A stretch of 7,009 nt of DNA from Deltaproteobacteria bacterium (GTDB lineage: Bacteria; Myxococcota_A; UBA796; UBA2385), in assembly GCA_003694325.1 (NCBI GenBank), contig RFKJ01000334.1:1-7009 (forward strand), in the 5' to 3' direction. Made by a program: the position numbers and the translations under genes. Shown here one piece after another: positions 5,371 through 7,009 of this stretch (positions within the stretch are counted from its first letter, which is position 1; every line of letters starts with the position of its first letter). Under the pieces are notes generated by a model. That model saw nothing but the letters and a program-made list of their open reading frames with translations. It was not told the origin of the DNA and ran no database searches.

Positions 5371-6795
5371 TCAGTCCACCCAGGAGATCACCGCCAGGCA
5401 CATCTCGTCCAGGGTCTCGTCGCCGAGGTAGACATCGACGGGCTCGTCCAGCCCGGCGTCCTCGAGGGCCTTGCGGGTGCCTTCGTGGTCGGTGGTGTTG
5501 TCGTAGGTGCAGCGCAGCACGATCCGGTCGCCCCCGGACAGCTTGAGGGTGTGGTCCAGGTCGGCGTCGTAGAGGTAGAGCCGCTGCCACTCGTAGTCGT
5601 AGGTGGGCACCGCCACCATGCACTCCTCGGCCGACTCGCCGGCGTCCGGCGTGCTCCGCTCCACCCACACCTCGCCGGCGGCACCGATGTAGTGCATGTG
5701 GGTGCCGACCCCGACCACCGAGATGTCCGACATGTTCGACGGAAGGTCGTAGAACATCGTCTCGGTGTGGTCCGAGACGCCGGCGGGGATGCGGAACTCG
5801 GGTTCACCGTCGTCGTTGGGGCCGGGCATCAGGCCCCGGGCCGCGCTGCCGGCGTTGCCCAGCAGGCTGATGTGGTAGGTGCGGGACGGCTCGTCGTCGA
5901 GCCACTGCAGGGCGACCGAGCTCTGGTCGACGTGGCTGTCGGTGGTGGGGTGGTAGTGCATCTGCACCACGATGCGGGACCGTCCCGGGACGAGGATCCC
6001 GGCGCCCTCCGGTGCCCGGGCCGGGGGAGCACCGGGCGCCCAGGCCGCGATCATCGTGGCCTCGGCGAGCCCCGGGCCGCCGAAGCACTCGTACCACCCG
6101 TCGTCGCCGGCCAGGGCCACCGACTCGCCGCGGGGGTCGATGTAGACCAGGGCGTGGTGATCGACGGTCGGATCCCCGGGCCGGAACTCGACGCCGGACA
6201 GCCACCGGTCGAACGGGTTGCCGGGATCGACCGTGAAGCACATGAACTGGTCGTCGGGACCCTCGATCACCCAGGGCGTGGGCGACACCAGCACGTCGTC
6301 CACCGGGTCGAGGGCGTCGACCTCCGGCACGGGGACGTCGGCCGGGTCGTCGGGGTCGCCGATCGGCGCGCCGGCATTGGCCCACGCCTGGAGGATCGCC
6401 TGTTCCTCGGCAGAGGGGCGCGGGTCGTCGGCGAACGGGCGCTCCGGGGTGCAGTCGTCGGTGGCGCCGACGTCCCAGGGCGGCATGCGGCCCTGGGCCA
6501 CCGCGTCGGCCATGGACGAGGCGAGGGTGGTGGCGGTGTCGACGTCCATCAGGTCGAAGGCGATCCCACCCCGCACGTGGCAGCCGGCGCAGTGGGCGCC
6601 GACGATGGGAGCGACGTCCTGGTACCAGGTCGGCGCACCATCCTGGGGCGTGCCGCCGTCGGCGGTCCCGCCATCGGAACCGGCCCCGCCGTCGGGGCTC
6701 CCACCGTCGGCGCTTCCGCTGTCGTCGGGAGGGGTGCCGGTCCCCGAGGGCGGGGTCGAGCAGGCCAGGGACAGGGTCAGGAACAACAGGTGCAT
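5371..6795 (-). CDS. Lipoprotein with cytochrome c-like heme site and type II copper monooxygenase (PHM/DBM-like) domain
   Basis: This 474-residue protein has three parts. Residues 1-12 (MHLLFLTLSLAC) form a short lipoprotein signal with the lipidated Cys12. A Ser/Gly/Asp/Pro-rich linker runs to about 54. A c-type heme region follows: YQDVAPIVGAHCAGCHVRGG has CxxCH at 69-73, and GRMPPW gives Met104 as a likely axial ligand. From about 165 to the end is a copper type II, ascorbate-dependent monooxygenase-like fold: DHHALVYID (His213, His214), QMHYHP (His280), GTHMHYIG (His366, His368) and LDEMC (Met465). These match the CuH set (HH plus H) and the CuM set (HxH plus Met) of peptidylglycine alpha-hydroxylating monooxygenase. 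Cys429 and Cys466 match a conserved disulfide. The substrate is unknown. The ATG at 6795 has GGAG nearby; an alternative GTG at 6858 would add 21 residues with an RRR run but has no ribosome-binding site. Confidence 0.9.
   Translation of the reverse strand: MHLLFLTLSLACSTPPSGTGTPPDDSGSADGGSPDGGAGSDGGTADGGTPQDGAPTWYQDVAPIVGAHCAGCHVRGGIAFDLMDVDTATTLASSMADAVAQGRMPPWDVGATDDCTPERPFADDPRPSAEEQAILQAWANAGAPIGDPDDPADVPVPEVDALDPVDDVLVSPTPWVIEGPDDQFMCFTVDPGNPFDRWLSGVEFRPGDPTVDHHALVYIDPRGESVALAGDDGWYECFGGPGLAEATMIAAWAPGAPPARAPEGAGILVPGRSRIVVQMHYHPTTDSHVDQSSVALQWLDDEPSRTYHISLLGNAGSAARGLMPGPNDDGEPEFRIPAGVSDHTETMFYDLPSNMSDISVVGVGTHMHYIGAAGEVWVERSTPDAGESAEECMVAVPTYDYEWQRLYLYDADLDHTLKLSGGDRIVLRCTYDNTTDHEGTRKALEDAGLDEPVDVYLGDETLDEMCLAVISWVD
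6631..6759 (-). repeat. Low-complexity linker repeat in the copper lipoprotein gene
   Basis: This stretch encodes residues 13-55, a degenerate repeat built from units such as SADGG, SPDGG, SDGG, TADGG and PQDG. It tethers the folded domains to the lipidated cysteine. On the plus strand it reads as imperfect repeats of CCGCCGTCG-like units of about 15-18 nt. Such tracts are prone to length change and often differ between close strains. Confidence 0.7.
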
Positions 6796-6871
6796 GGCGG
6801 CTCCGGGCGTCCCGGCAGGGTAGCGCCGGCGAGGCGGGTTCGCTACGGCCGGTGCCACGGAGGACGAGGCG
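6796..6871. promoter_or_regulatory. Divergent region between copper lipoprotein gene and queD-like gene
   Basis: This 76-nt gap separates two divergent starts. GTAGCG at 6820-6825 is exactly complementary to CGCTAC at 6841-6846, a possible operator or leader stem, though 6-bp matches are common by chance. GGAGG at 6859-6863 is the ribosome-binding site for the plus-strand gene, 8 nt from its ATG. No sigma-70 boxes are evident. Confidence 0.4.
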
Positions 6872-7009
6872 ATGTCGAACCGCTTCCCCCCAAGACCCGC
6901 TCCCCGGCCCGCCGCCCCGGTCACCTGTACCCGCCGCCTGGAGTGGGACAGCATGCACCGGATCCCCCGGCACGAGAGCAAGTGCCGGGCCTTCCACGGC
7001 CACCGCTAC
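6872..7009 (+). CDS. queD: 6-carboxytetrahydropterin synthase (QueD)-like, 3' truncated by window end
   Basis: The first 46 residues are present: ATG at 6872 with GGAGG 8 nt upstream, and the frame is open to the window end. After a Pro/Arg-rich lead of about 16 residues, the sequence VTCTRRLEWDSMHRIPRHES, followed by KCRAFHGHRY, has the T-fold QueD/PTPS signature. His29, His42 and His44 are the expected zinc ligands, and Cys38 is the expected catalytic cysteine (C..x3..HxH spacing as in the family). The enzyme converts dihydroneopterin triphosphate to 6-carboxy-5,6,7,8-tetrahydropterin in queuosine and deazapurine synthesis. PTPS homologues make 6-pyruvoyl-tetrahydropterin instead, and the rest of the protein is needed to separate the two. 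It is divergent from the copper lipoprotein gene. Confidence 0.88.
   Translation, partial: MSNRFPPRPAPRPAAPVTCTRRLEWDSMHRIPRHESKCRAFHGHRY

Noticed and set aside
6631..6759. CRISPR-like or tandem repeat signal in the CCGCCGTCG-rich stretch
   Set aside because: The units are short and degenerate and stay in frame with a Gly/Asp/Ser linker, so this is coding low complexity. It is not an array of repeats and spacers.
5804..7003. 399-codon minus-strand frame overlapping the copper lipoprotein
   Set aside because: Arg/Pro/Gly-rich shadow frame. The overlapping frame has a lipobox, CxxCH and full copper ligands, and the region beyond 6872 is explained by queD on the other strand.

Overview
The window is a very GC-rich stretch (third codon positions almost all G or C) with ten protein-coding genes and no RNA gene, mobile element or CRISPR array that I can see. 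GC richness, two lipoproteins with Ser/Gly/Asp-rich linkers behind very short signal peptides, a peptidylglycine-monooxygenase-like copper protein and a PEGA-like C-terminus together suggest a member of the Myxococcota (a myxobacterium or uncultured relative). This assignment is an inference from style and gene content. No phylogenetic marker is present.

Layout from left to right. (1) The end of a plus-strand gene with a PEGA-like beta domain (2-211). (2) A minus-strand pair, read right to left: a YkgJ-type cysteine-cluster protein (1472-996), then a thiopurine S-methyltransferase (904-251). (3) Divergent from that pair, a plus-strand HELCH putative zinc metalloprotein (1515-2261), whose 3' end overlaps the next gene tail to tail. 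(4) A minus-strand group that could be one operon: a membrane-anchored SGNH/GDSL hydrolase (4303-3410), an FmdB-like zinc-ribbon protein (3372-3046) and a small lipoprotein (2970-2230). (5) Divergent from the hydrolase, a plus-strand membrane fatty acid desaturase (4419-5327). (6) Convergent with it, a minus-strand lipoprotein joining a c-type heme domain to a type II copper monooxygenase fold (6795-5371). (7) Divergent from that, the start of a plus-strand queD-like 6-carboxytetrahydropterin synthase, cut by the window end (6872-7009).

The genes look like ordinary chromosomal housekeeping and envelope functions and do not form one obvious pathway. The most coherent links are the desaturase and the membrane-anchored hydrolase sharing a 115-nt divergent control region (possible lipid or envelope acyl chemistry), and the two lipoproteins, which share the same odd signal-peptide style. 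The most notable protein is the heme plus copper lipoprotein, which keeps every recognisable copper ligand of the PHM/DBM superfamily and carries its own CxxCH heme site. I found no convincing undescribed multi-gene system. The best leads are single proteins of unknown role: the copper/heme lipoprotein, the HELCH protein and the 15-cysteine YkgJ variant.
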